64,000 nt of DNA. Source: Streptomyces sp. NBC_00377 (GTDB taxonomy: Bacteria; Actinomycetota; Actinomycetes; Streptomycetales; Streptomycetaceae). This document shows, in pieces, positions 6,465-14,950 of the stretch. Positions within the stretch are counted from its first letter, which is position 1. Each line of letters starts with the position of its first letter. The notes beneath the pieces are model-generated. The model did not search any database, was not told the origin of the DNA, and worked only from the letters and a program-made list of their open reading frames with translations. A program made the translations under genes and the position numbers. The stretch spans positions 4,588,001 to 4,652,000 of the forward strand of contig NZ_CP107958.1 in NCBI RefSeq assembly GCF_036075115.1, written 5' to 3'.

Positions 6465-8723
6465 ATGCGCACTGGCGAGCCGTTGCCCGCCGTGGGGGAG
6501 GTCCTCGCTTCCCTCGCGACCGGCCTGTGGCACTGGGACACCGCCACCGGGCTGGTCACGGTCGATGCCGAGGCCGCCCGGCTGCTCGGGCTGCCCCCGG
6601 AGCAGGCCGTCCTCACCGAGGCCCAGACCCGGGCCCGTCTGCACCCGGTCGACTGGAACGAGATCACCGGGGTGATCCAGCTCGCCGTCGCCGAGGGCAC
6701 GCTCGCCGAGGTACGCATCCGGATCATGGACGACCGCGGACGGATCGTCCGGGTCGTGCGCAGCCGCTCCAAGCCGTCCTTCGACCCGGACAAGAAGGCG
6801 TACGAACTGATCGGCACTCTCCAGGAGGTGACCGAGCCGACGCCCGGCACCCCCGCCGGACGGACCGCCGTCACCGGCGACTGGCGACGCTCGCGTGAGG
6901 CGTTCCTGCTGGACGCGGGCCGGGCGCTGGCGGAGGCGCGGTCCACCGAGGAGGTCCTGCGGGTCGCGGCGGCCCTGTCCATGCCGGGCTTCTCACCGGA
7001 CGGGCTCGCCGTCTTCGGCGTGGAGGGCGACCGGCTGACGATCGTCGGCCACCACGGACACCAGTCGGGCGACGAGGAGCCCTTCACCCAGATGTCCATC
7101 CATACGGACTATCCCGCCGCCGAGGTGGTGCGCACCGGACGGGCCGTGTACCTGTCCTCCCCCGAGCAGTACAAGGAGCGCTACCCGCTGACCTGGCCGC
7201 TGGCCGCCGGCTTCGGCCGTCACTCGTGGGCGTTCCTGCCGCTGACGGTGGCCGGCCGCACGATGGGCGCCTGGATGGCCGCCTTCGCCTATCCGGTGGC
7301 GTTCACCCCGGACGAGCGGTCCGTGCTCACGACGGTCGCCCGCATGCTCGCCCAAGCCCTCACCCGGGCCGGCGCGGCGGAGACCCAGCGGGAGCTGACC
7401 GACGGCCTGCAACGCTCCATGCTCCCCACCCTCGGCCCCGAGATACCGGGGATGACCCTCGCCGCCCGCTACATACCGACCGGCGGCGGCCTCCAGGTCG
7501 GCGGCGACTGGTACGACATGATCCCGCTGCCCAGGGGACGGTTCGCCCTGGTCATCGGTGACGTCCAGGGCCATGACGTCCGCGCCGCGGGCCTCATGGG
7601 CCAGCTGCGCATAGCCGTACGGGCGTACGCCGCCGAGGGCCACCGCCCCGACGCCGTGCTCTCCCGCGCCTCCGGCTTCTTCCACGGCCTCACCGCCACG
7701 GACGGCGGAACCGGGACCGACGCGCGGTTCGCCACCTGCCTGTACATAGAGGTCGACCCGGTGACCGGTGTCCTGACGGCCGCCCGGGCCGGGCACCTGG
7801 ACCCGGCGATCCGGATGGCCGACGGCACCGTGCTGGTGCGCGCCACCTCCGGCGGCCTGCCCCTGGGCATCGACCCGGACGCCGACTACCCCACCACCCG
7901 GCTCGCCCTGGAACCCGGCGAGGCGCTGATGCTGTGCACCGACGGCCTGCTGGAGACCGGCGGCCATGACCTCGACACCGGCTGGCGGCGCGTCCGCAAG
8001 ACCCTCGAGACACACCAGGGCGACTTGGAGGAGCTGGCCGACGCCCTGGTCCAGGCGGTCCACGGCCCTTCCTCCCACCACACCACGGGGCCTCTCGCCG
8101 ACCGCCGCGAGGACGACATCGCCGTGCTGCTCCTGTGCCGCCAGGGCGAAGGCGGCTGCGGCCCGGCTGCCGCCCTGGTACCGATGCGGCAGCCGGTGCG
8201 CCGCTCGATGCTGACGGTCGCGCAGGCCGAGCCCGAGCGGATCGCGGCGGCCCGGCAGCAACTGCGCGAGCTGCTGCACGACTGGACCTGCGAGGAGCAG
8301 GTCGACTCGGCGGTCCTCCTCGTCTCCGAGACCCTGACGAACGTCCTCGTCCACACCGACGTCGACGCGCTGCTCGTCGCCGAGGTCACCGGCGCCCCCG
8401 GCGAACGCCGGCTCCGCATCGAGGTCACAGACACCGGCGACGACCTCCCGCACATGCGCCGCCCCGGCGAACTGGCCTCCTCGGGGCGCGGCCTGGTCCT
8501 CATCGAACTGCTCGCGGACACCTGGGGGGTGGCACCACGAGGCAAGGGCAAGAGCATCTGGTTCGAGCTCGTCGAGCCCCAGGAGACCCACACACCCTCT
8601 GGATCCCACAAGCCCCACGAGCCCCGGCATCACGAGCCTTACGCGTCCTCCGCCGAGGGTGGCTCCGACGCGTACCCGCCGGAGACATCCTCGTCGGAGA
8701 CGGGTTCGCCGGAGACCTCGTAG
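6465..8723 (+). CDS. PAS-GAF-SpoIIE phosphatase with C-terminal HATPase domain
   Basis: A 752-residue cytoplasmic signalling protein. Approximate order: PAS (15-125; LWHWDTATGLVTVD, IRIMDDRGRIVRVV), GAF (150-300; VLRVAAALSMPGF), a PP2C-like SpoIIE phosphatase (320-560) and an anti-sigma-factor-type HATPase (585-715). The phosphatase keeps its metal-binding acidic motifs GGDWYD, IGDVQGHD, CTDGLLETGG and REDDIAVL. The ATPase has an N-box (SETLTNVLVHT) and a glycine lid (SSGRGLVLIELL). Such proteins dephosphorylate and phosphorylate anti-anti-sigma factors to control alternative sigma factors; Streptomyces has dozens. No sigma or anti-sigma gene is adjacent, so the partner is unknown. Its 3' end overlaps the convergent permease gene by 85 bases. 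Confidence 0.9.
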   Translation: MRTGEPLPAVGEVLASLATGLWHWDTATGLVTVDAEAARLLGLPPEQAVLTEAQTRARLHPVDWNEITGVIQLAVAEGTLAEVRIRIMDDRGRIVRVVRSRSKPSFDPDKKAYELIGTLQEVTEPTPGTPAGRTAVTGDWRRSREAFLLDAGRALAEARSTEEVLRVAAALSMPGFSPDGLAVFGVEGDRLTIVGHHGHQSGDEEPFTQMSIHTDYPAAEVVRTGRAVYLSSPEQYKERYPLTWPLAAGFGRHSWAFLPLTVAGRTMGAWMAAFAYPVAFTPDERSVLTTVARMLAQALTRAGAAETQRELTDGLQRSMLPTLGPEIPGMTLAARYIPTGGGLQVGGDWYDMIPLPRGRFALVIGDVQGHDVRAAGLMGQLRIAVRAYAAEGHRPDAVLSRASGFFHGLTATDGGTGTDARFATCLYIEVDPVTGVLTAARAGHLDPAIRMADGTVLVRATSGGLPLGIDPDADYPTTRLALEPGEALMLCTDGLLETGGHDLDTGWRRVRKTLETHQGDLEELADALVQAVHGPSSHHTTGPLADRREDDIAVLLLCRQGEGGCGPAAALVPMRQPVRRSMLTVAQAEPERIAAARQQLRELLHDWTCEEQVDSAVLLVSETLTNVLVHTDVDALLVAEVTGAPGERRLRIEVTDTGDDLPHMRRPGELASSGRGLVLIELLADTWGVAPRGKGKSIWFELVEPQETHTPSGSHKPHEPRHHEPYASSAEGGSDAYPPETSSSETGSPETS

Positions 8724-9739
8724 CGCCCCCGCAGCTCGTGCACGACCCCGAAAGCGGCGGCCGTCACGGGGACGGCCAACAACATGCCCAGGATGCCGGC
8801 CACGGAGGCCCCGGCCGTGATGGCGACCATCACCACCGCCGGATGCATCTGCACGGTCCGGCTCTGGATCATCGGCTGAAGCACATGCCCCTCCAGCACC
8901 TGCACGGCGAGCACCACCCCGAGCGCCCACAGCGCGATCACGAAGCCGCGGTCCGCGAGCGCGACCAGCACGGCGACGGCCCCGGAGAGGAAGGCGCCGA
9001 GATAGGGGATGTAGGCACCGACGAAGACCAGGGCGCCCAGCCCGACCGCGCCCGGCACATCGAGGACGAGCAGCCCGATCGTGATGCAGACGGCGTCGAT
9101 GAAGGCGATGAAGGTCGTACCGCGCATGAACCCCTCCACCGCGCGGAAGGCCCGCCGGGCCATGGCCTCCAGGGTGTCGCCGGTCCCGCGCGGAGCGACC
9201 GACCGCAGCGTGCCGACGGCCCGGTGCGAGTCCCGCAGGAAGAAGAAGACGAGCAGCAGCGCCAGCACGGCCATCGCGATGCTCTCGCCGACGACGCTGA
9301 CCCCGCTGATGACGTTGGAGGCGGCCGTCCCCCCGAACTTGGTGAGCAGTTCCTTCGCGTTGGACGCGAGGTCGTCGAGCGAGGTCCCGGCGGCACCGAA
9401 GTGCTCGGCCACACCCCGCGACGCCGACCTGAGCGCGGCGACGATCTGATCCCCGCTGTCGATCAGCGCGGCGACGACGATGTACACGGCACCGCCGACC
9501 ACGGCGACGACGGCGACACACGTCAGCCCCGCCGACAGCGACCGGGGCACCCCGGCCCTCACCAGCCTCCGGTACAGCGGCCTGAGCAGCGCGGTCCCCA
9601 GCAACGCGAGCAGGACGGGCGTGACGGCCGTACGAAGCTCGGCGCACAGCCGGATCCCCACGTACCCGACACCCGACGCCAGAAGGATCACGGCGCACCA
9701 GGCGGCGAACCGGCGAGCGGGGACGGGGAGCAGGTGCAC
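8639..9739 (-). CDS. AI-2E family transporter (PerM/YdiK type permease)
   Basis: The 366-residue membrane protein has about seven or eight hydrophobic segments: two near the N-terminus (AVILLASGVGYVGIRL and TPVLLALLGTALL), one near residue 60-80, a cytoplasmic helical region with MARRAFRAVEGFMRGTTFIAFIDAV, and a block of segments from about 210 to 320. The GLGALVFVGAYIPYLGAFLSG motif (family GAxxPxIGp-type loop) identifies the AI-2E exporter superfamily. Substrates in this superfamily are mostly unknown; autoinducer export applies to only a few members. The C-terminal tail (VSDEDVSGGYASEPPSAEDA) is disordered and is encoded within the convergent overlap with the SpoIIE-like gene. Confidence 0.87.
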   Translation of the reverse strand: MHLLPVPARRFAAWCAVILLASGVGYVGIRLCAELRTAVTPVLLALLGTALLRPLYRRLVRAGVPRSLSAGLTCVAVVAVVGGAVYIVVAALIDSGDQIVAALRSASRGVAEHFGAAGTSLDDLASNAKELLTKFGGTAASNVISGVSVVGESIAMAVLALLLVFFFLRDSHRAVGTLRSVAPRGTGDTLEAMARRAFRAVEGFMRGTTFIAFIDAVCITIGLLVLDVPGAVGLGALVFVGAYIPYLGAFLSGAVAVLVALADRGFVIALWALGVVLAVQVLEGHVLQPMIQSRTVQMHPAVVMVAITAGASVAGILGMLLAVPVTAAAFGVVHELRGRYEVSGEPVSDEDVSGGYASEPPSAEDA

Positions 9740-9910
9740 GGGTCCAGCGGATCACGGAAGCACCGGGTTGTCCTGACCTGACGGCCGCCCGGGTGAGGGG
9801 ACATGACTCGGCCTCAGAATCGAACACCCGCTCCTGAAGGGTGAACATCCTTGCCTACGCGGCCCGTTGTCGTGGCATATGCCTACCGTCCGAGACGGAG
9901 GTGATGCTCG

Positions 9911-10840
9911 ATGTACGAGCAGAACAACACACCGCCGCCGGACCGGTCGGCGGCACGGCAGGACGCGATCGATGTCAACGACTTCGTGTTCGCGGCGACG
10001 GGGGCGCGGCTGCGGAGGCTGACGCTGCCGCATGGGGAGCACTGGTTCGTGGCGGCGGACGTGGCTACGCAACTCGGGTACGCAAACACGCGCCAAGCGC
10101 TCCTTGCTCATGTTCCAGCAAACTGTCACACAGCACTGAGCGATCTTGCTCGAAGTGTCTATGGAGCAGACGCTTCACGCAAGATTGCAGTTCACGGGCT
10201 CAAGAAGTCGATGAGGATGGTGAACCTAAAAGGGCTCATCAGCCTCGTCAACGGTTGCAGCAAACCCGAGTGCGCACCATTCAAAGCCTGGGTCGACGAA
10301 GTCATCCAGACCGTCCAACAGCAGGGCTCCTACTCCCTGGAACCGGCCCCCGGACGACCCGCCCCCGTCGGCGGTACCGCGTACGTCATGCCCGAGCAGG
10401 TCGTCGAAGCCATCGTGCGGCTCGAGGAGCGCAACCTGTATGCGGACGAGATGCTGGCGGCCGCCACAGGGGAGCGCAACGACCTGCTGCGGCAGATCAC
10501 CGACAGCCAGAACAGGATGGCCGACGCGCTGAGGGACATCGCCGAAGCCCTCAGGCGGCCCGGCCACAGCGCCCCCACGCCTGGACTGACTGCCCAGCAG
10601 CTTCTCGACACGTGGAAGAAGAGGCACCTCCTCGTCACGGATGACGTGCACACAGTCGCCGCCGTCCTCGCCCCGGCACTGGCGCGTGGTGAGGCCCGCT
10701 ACCGCGTCGAGGAGATCGCCGCCCGGACCGGTATGTCGCAGGATCGCGTCCACGACTGCCTGCGCATGCTGCTCAAGCGCGGCTGTATGCGGCAGACCGG
10801 CTGCTCCACTGACGGAGCGCCCGTCTACGTACTGCCGTAG
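9911..10840 (+). CDS. BRO-N domain antirepressor-like regulator
   Basis: This is a 309-residue protein with a strong GGAGGTGA box before ATG 9911. Residues about 20-130 form a BRO-N domain (FVFAATGARLRRLT, HWFVAADVATQLGYAN, VNLKGLISLVNGCSKP, FKAWVDEVI), the DNA-binding unit of phage antirepressors. A coiled segment (about 155-215) leads to a C-terminal winged-helix-like region (YRVEEIAARTGMSQDRVHDCLRMLLKRG, about 258-285). Streptomyces genomes carry many single BRO-N genes outside recognisable prophages. The 10080-10330 stretch is visibly less GC-rich than its surroundings, which suggests acquisition from a phage or plasmid. No integrase or phage structural gene is nearby. Function is presumably regulatory; targets are unknown. 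Confidence 0.78.
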   Translation: MYEQNNTPPPDRSAARQDAIDVNDFVFAATGARLRRLTLPHGEHWFVAADVATQLGYANTRQALLAHVPANCHTALSDLARSVYGADASRKIAVHGLKKSMRMVNLKGLISLVNGCSKPECAPFKAWVDEVIQTVQQQGSYSLEPAPGRPAPVGGTAYVMPEQVVEAIVRLEERNLYADEMLAAATGERNDLLRQITDSQNRMADALRDIAEALRRPGHSAPTPGLTAQQLLDTWKKRHLLVTDDVHTVAAVLAPALARGEARYRVEEIAARTGMSQDRVHDCLRMLLKRGCMRQTGCSTDGAPVYVLP

Positions 10841-10863
10841 CGGCGTCACCGCGAGATGGGACA

Positions 10864-10902
10864 GGCCCGAAGTCGCAAACCAACGTTGCGGCTTCGGGCC
10901 TT
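10864..10902 (+). terminator. Terminator after BRO-N gene
   Basis: Arms GGCCCGAAGTCGCAA (10864-10878) and TTGCGGCTTCGGGCC (10886-10900) pair over 15 bp with one G-U, followed by TTGT. It lies between the BRO-N gene and the convergent pirin gene and could serve both. Confidence 0.8.
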
Positions 10903-10936
10903 GTCACACCGTAGCGGTTGCGGCGGGGCCGGGGGG

Positions 10937-11908
10937 CTAGATGCCCTCCGCCGTCATCCCGTGCACCGCCGGAATCGTGCCCAGGCGGCCCTTCTGGAAG
11001 TCCTCGAAGGCCTGCTGGAGCTCGTCCCTGGTGTTCATCACGAACGGGCCGTAGTGGGCCATCGGCTCACGGATCGGCTGACCACCGAGGAGCACGACCT
11101 CCAGGTCGGGCGTGTGGGAGTCCTGCTTCTCGTCCGCGCGGACCGTCAGCGAGGAGCCCGCGCCGAAGACCGCCGTCTGCCCCATGTGGATCGGGCGGCG
11201 CTCGGCGCCGACCGCACCGCGACCCGCCAGGACGTACGCGAGGCCGTTGAAGTCCTCGCGCCACGGAAGAGTGAGTTCCGCACCCGGCGCGAGGGTCGCG
11301 TGGACCATCGTGATCGGGGTGTGGGTGATGCCGGGACCGGCGTGACCGTCGAGCTCGCCCGCGATGACGCGCAGGAGCGCACCGCCGTCGGGGGAGGCGA
11401 GCAGCTGGACGCTGCCGCCGCGGATGTCCTGGTAGCGCGGGGCCATCATCTTGTCCTTGGCCGGCAGGTTCACCCACAGCTGGAGGCCGTGGAAGAGACC
11501 GCCGGACATGACCAGCGACTCCGGCGGCGCCTCGATGTGGAGGAGGCCCGAGCCGGCCGTCATCCACTGGGTGTCGCCGTTGGTGATGGTGCCGCCGCCG
11601 CCCTGGCTGTCCTGGTGGTCGAAGATCCCGTCGATGATGTAGGTGACGGTCTCGAAGCCGCGGTGCGGGTGCCAGGGGGTGCCCTTCGGCTCGCCCGGCG
11701 CGTACTCCACCTCGCCCATCTGGTCCATCATGATGAACGGGTCGAGGTGGCGGTAGTTGATCCCGGCGAACGCGCGGCGCACCGGGAAGCCCTCGCCCTC
11801 GAAGCCGCTGGGCGCGGTCGTGACGGTCAGCACGGGACGGGCGACAGCGTCGGCCGCCGCCGTGACGCGCGGCAGGGTCAGCGGGTTCTCGACGGTCACT
11901 GCAGGCAT
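10937..11908 (-). CDS. Pirin family protein
   Basis: The 323-residue protein has the two-domain cupin architecture of pirins. The N-terminal metal site is recognisable as PWHPHRGFETVTYII, followed by FDHQDSQGGGG and SGLLHIE, giving the expected three histidines and one glutamate. The C-terminal cupin includes PGAELTLPWREDFNGLAYVLAG. Bacterial pirins have been linked to quercetinase-like dioxygenase activity and to redox-responsive regulation of pyruvate metabolism; which applies here is unknown. The product begins MPAVTVENPLTLPRV from ATG 11908, with an AGGAGG-like box (AAGGAGGT) upstream. A MarR-like imperfect palindrome (TTGAGCATTGAA) occurs around 11946-11957, suggesting oxidative or MarR-type control, but this is tentative. 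Confidence 0.9.
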   Translation of the reverse strand: MPAVTVENPLTLPRVTAAADAVARPVLTVTTAPSGFEGEGFPVRRAFAGINYRHLDPFIMMDQMGEVEYAPGEPKGTPWHPHRGFETVTYIIDGIFDHQDSQGGGGTITNGDTQWMTAGSGLLHIEAPPESLVMSGGLFHGLQLWVNLPAKDKMMAPRYQDIRGGSVQLLASPDGGALLRVIAGELDGHAGPGITHTPITMVHATLAPGAELTLPWREDFNGLAYVLAGRGAVGAERRPIHMGQTAVFGAGSSLTVRADEKQDSHTPDLEVVLLGGQPIREPMAHYGPFVMNTRDELQQAFEDFQKGRLGTIPAVHGMTAEGI

Positions 11909-12300
11909 GTCCGTACCTCCTTGGGCGATGTGCGTCCCAGTTTAGTTGAGCATTGAACTTTCTGCCACCCGTAACGACGGGAACCCGGAGGACATTCCCA
12001 TGAGGAGACGACCGCGAGAGACCGATGCGCGGGGCGCACGGGGGCACAGGGCGTACAGGGCGTACAGGAGGGCGCTGGGATGCGACCCCCGGGGAACCCT
12101 ATGACATGACTTTGACAATCAGGGGCTGCTCCTGGCCCGCGGGAAGCCATCCCGGCAGCGCACGGTGAGAAACCCGGGCAGCGCACGGTGAGAAACCCGG
12201 GCAGCGCACGGTGAGAACCGGAGCCGCGGCGAAACGGGGCCGCGGAGAACCGGAACCGGCGAGAAGCAGAGGAGACAGGGAGAGGAGGACGGGCGGCTGC
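11909..12300. other. Intergenic region upstream of pirin gene
   Basis: No convincing gene. It holds the pirin promoter region and three direct repeats at 12151-12218. The remaining sequence on either strand has frames but no coding-like start or homology that I recognise. Confidence 0.6.
12151..12218. repeat. Three tandem 22-23 bp repeats
   Basis: The core GGCAGCGCACGGTGAGAA is repeated three times head to tail, separated by ACCCG or similar. It lies about 80 bases beyond the stop of the SseB-family gene. Confidence 0.88.
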
Positions 12301-12783
12301 TCAGCCGTACATCCGCCGCATCGCGAACTCGACCATCTGCTCGACCGCCTTCGCGTCGAACACCATCCGGTGCTCGCCCTCCATGTCCAGGACGAAGCCG
12401 TAGCCGGTGGGCAGCAGGTCGATCATCTCGGAGCCGGTGATCACGAAGTACTTGGACTCCTTGCCCGCGTACCGGCGCAGCTCCTTGAGCGAGGTGAACA
12501 TCGGGATCACCGGCTGCTGGGTGTTGTGCAGGGCGAGGAAGCCGGGATTGTCGCCGCGCGGGCAGTAGACCTTGGACGTCGCGAAGACCTGCTGGAAGTC
12601 CTCCGCGGCCAGCTGCCCGGTGGTGAAGGCCCGCACCGCGTCCGCGAGGGACGGCGGGGACGGCTCGGGGTAGAGCGGCGGCTGCTGACCGTACCCGCCG
12701 TGGCCGCCGGCCATCGGCTGCTGCGGCGGGGCGTACTGCTGCTGTGCAGCACCGCCGTCCATGGGCTGGCCGTATCCGTACAT
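12301..12783 (-). CDS. SseB family protein
   Basis: A 160-residue protein from ATG 12783. Residues 1-45 are Gln/Pro/Gly/Tyr-rich and disordered (MYGYGQPMDGGAAQQQYAPP). The remainder (about 45-160) is an SseB N-terminal-like domain: LADAVRAFTTGQLAAEDFQQVF, KVYCPRGDNPGFLAL, PVIPMFTSLKELRRY, TGSEMIDLLPTGYGFVLD. Many streptomycetes carry small SseB-domain proteins with unknown function. The name derives from a rhodanese-adjacent enterobacterial gene and does not imply an enzyme. No operon partner is evident; downstream are the triple repeats at 12151-12218. Confidence 0.78.
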   Translation of the reverse strand: MYGYGQPMDGGAAQQQYAPPQQPMAGGHGGYGQQPPLYPEPSPPSLADAVRAFTTGQLAAEDFQQVFATSKVYCPRGDNPGFLALHNTQQPVIPMFTSLKELRRYAGKESKYFVITGSEMIDLLPTGYGFVLDMEGEHRMVFDAKAVEQMVEFAMRRMYG

Positions 12784-12989
12784 GGGCGCAAGCGTACCGA
12801 GCGCGCCCGGCGGACGGGGCGGTACGGGGGCCCGTCCCGGGCCGGCGTGACGCGTTACGCGTCACAGATGGCCGGATCGGGGTTGCGACTTATTACCGAC
12901 GGGTAGCATCATCGGTAGCTACTTGTTGGTATCTGAACTAGCGCGAGGATCCCAGTCCCTCGCCGATCTCTCTTTACGGAGCCGTCGCC

Positions 12990-14831
12990 ATGGGGCACTA
13001 CAAGTCGAATCTCCGCGACATCGAGTTCAACCTCTTCGAGGTGCTCGGGCGCGACAAGCTGTACGGCACCGGCCCGTTCGGGGAGATGGACACCGAGACC
13101 GCGAAGAGCGTCCTCGAGGAGCTGACCCGCCTCGCGGAGAACGAGCTGGCGGAGTCCTTCACTGACGCCGACCGCAACCCGCCGGTCTTCGACCCCGAGA
13201 CCAACTCCGCGCCGGTGCCCGCGTCGTTCAAGAAGAGCTACCAGGCCTTCATGGACTCCGAGTACTGGCGGCTGGGCCTGCCGGAGGAGATCGGTGGCAC
13301 GACCGCCCCGCCGTCCCTGATCTGGGCGTACGCGGAGCTCATCCTCGGTGCGAACCCGGCCGTGTGGATGTACTCCTCCGGCCCGGCCTTCGCCGGCATC
13401 CTCTTCGACGAGGGCAACGACGTCCAGAAGAAGATCGCGCAGATCGCCGTCGACCGGCAGTGGGGTTCCACGATGGTCCTCACCGAGCCGGACGCCGGCT
13501 CGGACGTCGGCGCGGGCCGCACCAAGGCGGTCCAGCAGGAGGACGGCACCTGGCACATCGAGGGCGTCAAGCGCTTCATCACGTCCGGTGAGCACGACAT
13601 GTCGGAGAACATCCTCCACTACGTCCTCGCCCGCCCCGAGGGCGCCGGCCCCGGCACCAAGGGCCTGTCCCTCTTCCTCGTCCCGAAGTACGAGTTCGAC
13701 TTCGAGACCGGCGAGCTGGGCGAGCGCAACGGCGTGTACGCCACGAACGTCGAGCACAAGATGGGCCTCAAGGCCTCCAACACCTGCGAGATGACGTTCG
13801 GCGACCGGCACCCCGCCAAGGGCTGGCTGATCGGTGACAAGCACGACGGCATCCGCCAGATGTTCCGCATCATCGAGTTCGCCCGCATGATGGTCGGCAC
13901 GAAGGCCATCTCCACCCTGTCGACCGGCTACCTCAACGCGCTGGAGTACGCCAAGGAGCGCGTCCAGGGCTCGGACCTCGCGCAGTTCGGCGACAAGGCC
14001 GCGCCGAAGGTCACCATCACGCACCACCCCGACGTGCGCCGCTCGCTGATCACGCAGAAGGCGTACGCGGAGGGCATGCGCGCCCTCGTCCTCTACACGG
14101 CCTCGATCCAGGACGCGATCGCCGTCAAGGAGACGAACGGCGAGGACGCGAAGACCGAGCACGCGCTCAACGACCTGCTCCTGCCGATCGTCAAGGGCTA
14201 CGGCTCCGAGAAGGGCTACGAGCAGCTCGCCCAGTCGCTCCAGACGTTCGGCGGCTCCGGGTTCCTCCAGGAGTACCCGATCGAGCAGTACATCCGTGAC
14301 GCCAAGATCGACACCCTGTACGAGGGCACCACGGCGATCCAGGGCCAGGACTTCTTCTTCCGGAAGATCGTCCGCAACCAGGGCGCCGCCCTGAACTCGC
14401 TCGCCGAGGACATCAAGAAGTTCCTGGCACTCGGCACCGGCGGCGAGCAGCTGGCCGGCGCCCGTGAGCACCTGGCCAAGGCCGCCGTCGAGCTGGAGGC
14501 CATCGTCGGCCTGATGCTGACCGACCTCGCGGCCACCGAGCAGGACGTCAAGAACATCTACAAGGTGGGCCTGAACACCACCCGCCTGCTGCTCGCCTCC
14601 GGCGACGTCATCGTCGGCTACCTGCTCCTCAAGGGCGCGGCCATCGCCGCCGAGAAGCTGGAGTCGGCCTCCACGAAGGCCCTGTCCGCCAAGGACGTGG
14701 CCTTCTACACCGGCAAGATCGCGGCGGCGAAGTTCTTCGCGGCCGACGTCCTGCCGGGCGTCACCCTGGCCCGCAAGGTCGCCGCGGGCGTCGAGCTCGA
14801 CCTGATGGAGCTGGACGAGGCCGCCTTCTAG
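12990..14831 (+). CDS. Acyl-CoA dehydrogenase (long, about 613 residues)
   Basis: FAD-dependent dehydrogenation of acyl-CoA thioesters in beta-oxidation. The start at ATG 12990 follows an ACGGAG box. The N-terminal domain includes SYQAFMDSEYWRLGLPEEIGGT. The middle flavin domain has STMVLTEPDAGSDVGAG and VKRFITSGEHD. The C-terminal helical domain carries LQTFGGSGFLQEYPIEQ and the catalytic Glu in DTLYEGTTAIQGQD. At 613 residues it is longer than classic enzymes (about 380) because of an added C-terminal helical domain (about 470-613), as in the FadE5-like actinobacterial group. The upstream region contains TTACCGACGGGTAGC (about 12893-12907), a possible lipid-regulator site. A hairpin at 14895-14929 ends the unit. 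Confidence 0.93.
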   Translation: MGHYKSNLRDIEFNLFEVLGRDKLYGTGPFGEMDTETAKSVLEELTRLAENELAESFTDADRNPPVFDPETNSAPVPASFKKSYQAFMDSEYWRLGLPEEIGGTTAPPSLIWAYAELILGANPAVWMYSSGPAFAGILFDEGNDVQKKIAQIAVDRQWGSTMVLTEPDAGSDVGAGRTKAVQQEDGTWHIEGVKRFITSGEHDMSENILHYVLARPEGAGPGTKGLSLFLVPKYEFDFETGELGERNGVYATNVEHKMGLKASNTCEMTFGDRHPAKGWLIGDKHDGIRQMFRIIEFARMMVGTKAISTLSTGYLNALEYAKERVQGSDLAQFGDKAAPKVTITHHPDVRRSLITQKAYAEGMRALVLYTASIQDAIAVKETNGEDAKTEHALNDLLLPIVKGYGSEKGYEQLAQSLQTFGGSGFLQEYPIEQYIRDAKIDTLYEGTTAIQGQDFFFRKIVRNQGAALNSLAEDIKKFLALGTGGEQLAGAREHLAKAAVELEAIVGLMLTDLAATEQDVKNIYKVGLNTTRLLLASGDVIVGYLLLKGAAIAAEKLESASTKALSAKDVAFYTGKIAAAKFFAADVLPGVTLARKVAAGVELDLMELDEAAF

Positions 14832-14894
14832 CACCCAGAGGCCGCGTTTAAGGACGCATCCGCACAACCGCGCAGCACTCCACATTGTCCTCAC

Positions 14895-14929
14895 GAGGGC
14901 CCGCTCCCCATCACAGGGAGCGGGCTCTC
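14895..14929 (+). terminator. Terminator after acyl-CoA dehydrogenase
   Basis: GAGGGCCCGCTCCC (14895-14908) pairs with GGGAGCGGGCTCTC (14916-14929) with one mismatch and a 7-base loop. It lies 64 bases past the stop. Confidence 0.8.
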
Positions 14930-14950
14930 GTACGTCGTTAAGGTGAACCC

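Noticed and set aside
6993..9848. A 951-codon open frame on the minus strand
   Set aside because: It runs antisense to the SpoIIE-like gene and out of frame through the permease; composition is that of a GC-rich shadow frame.
9911..10840. Prophage remnant
   Set aside because: Only one phage-like gene is present, without integrase, attachment-site repeats or structural genes.
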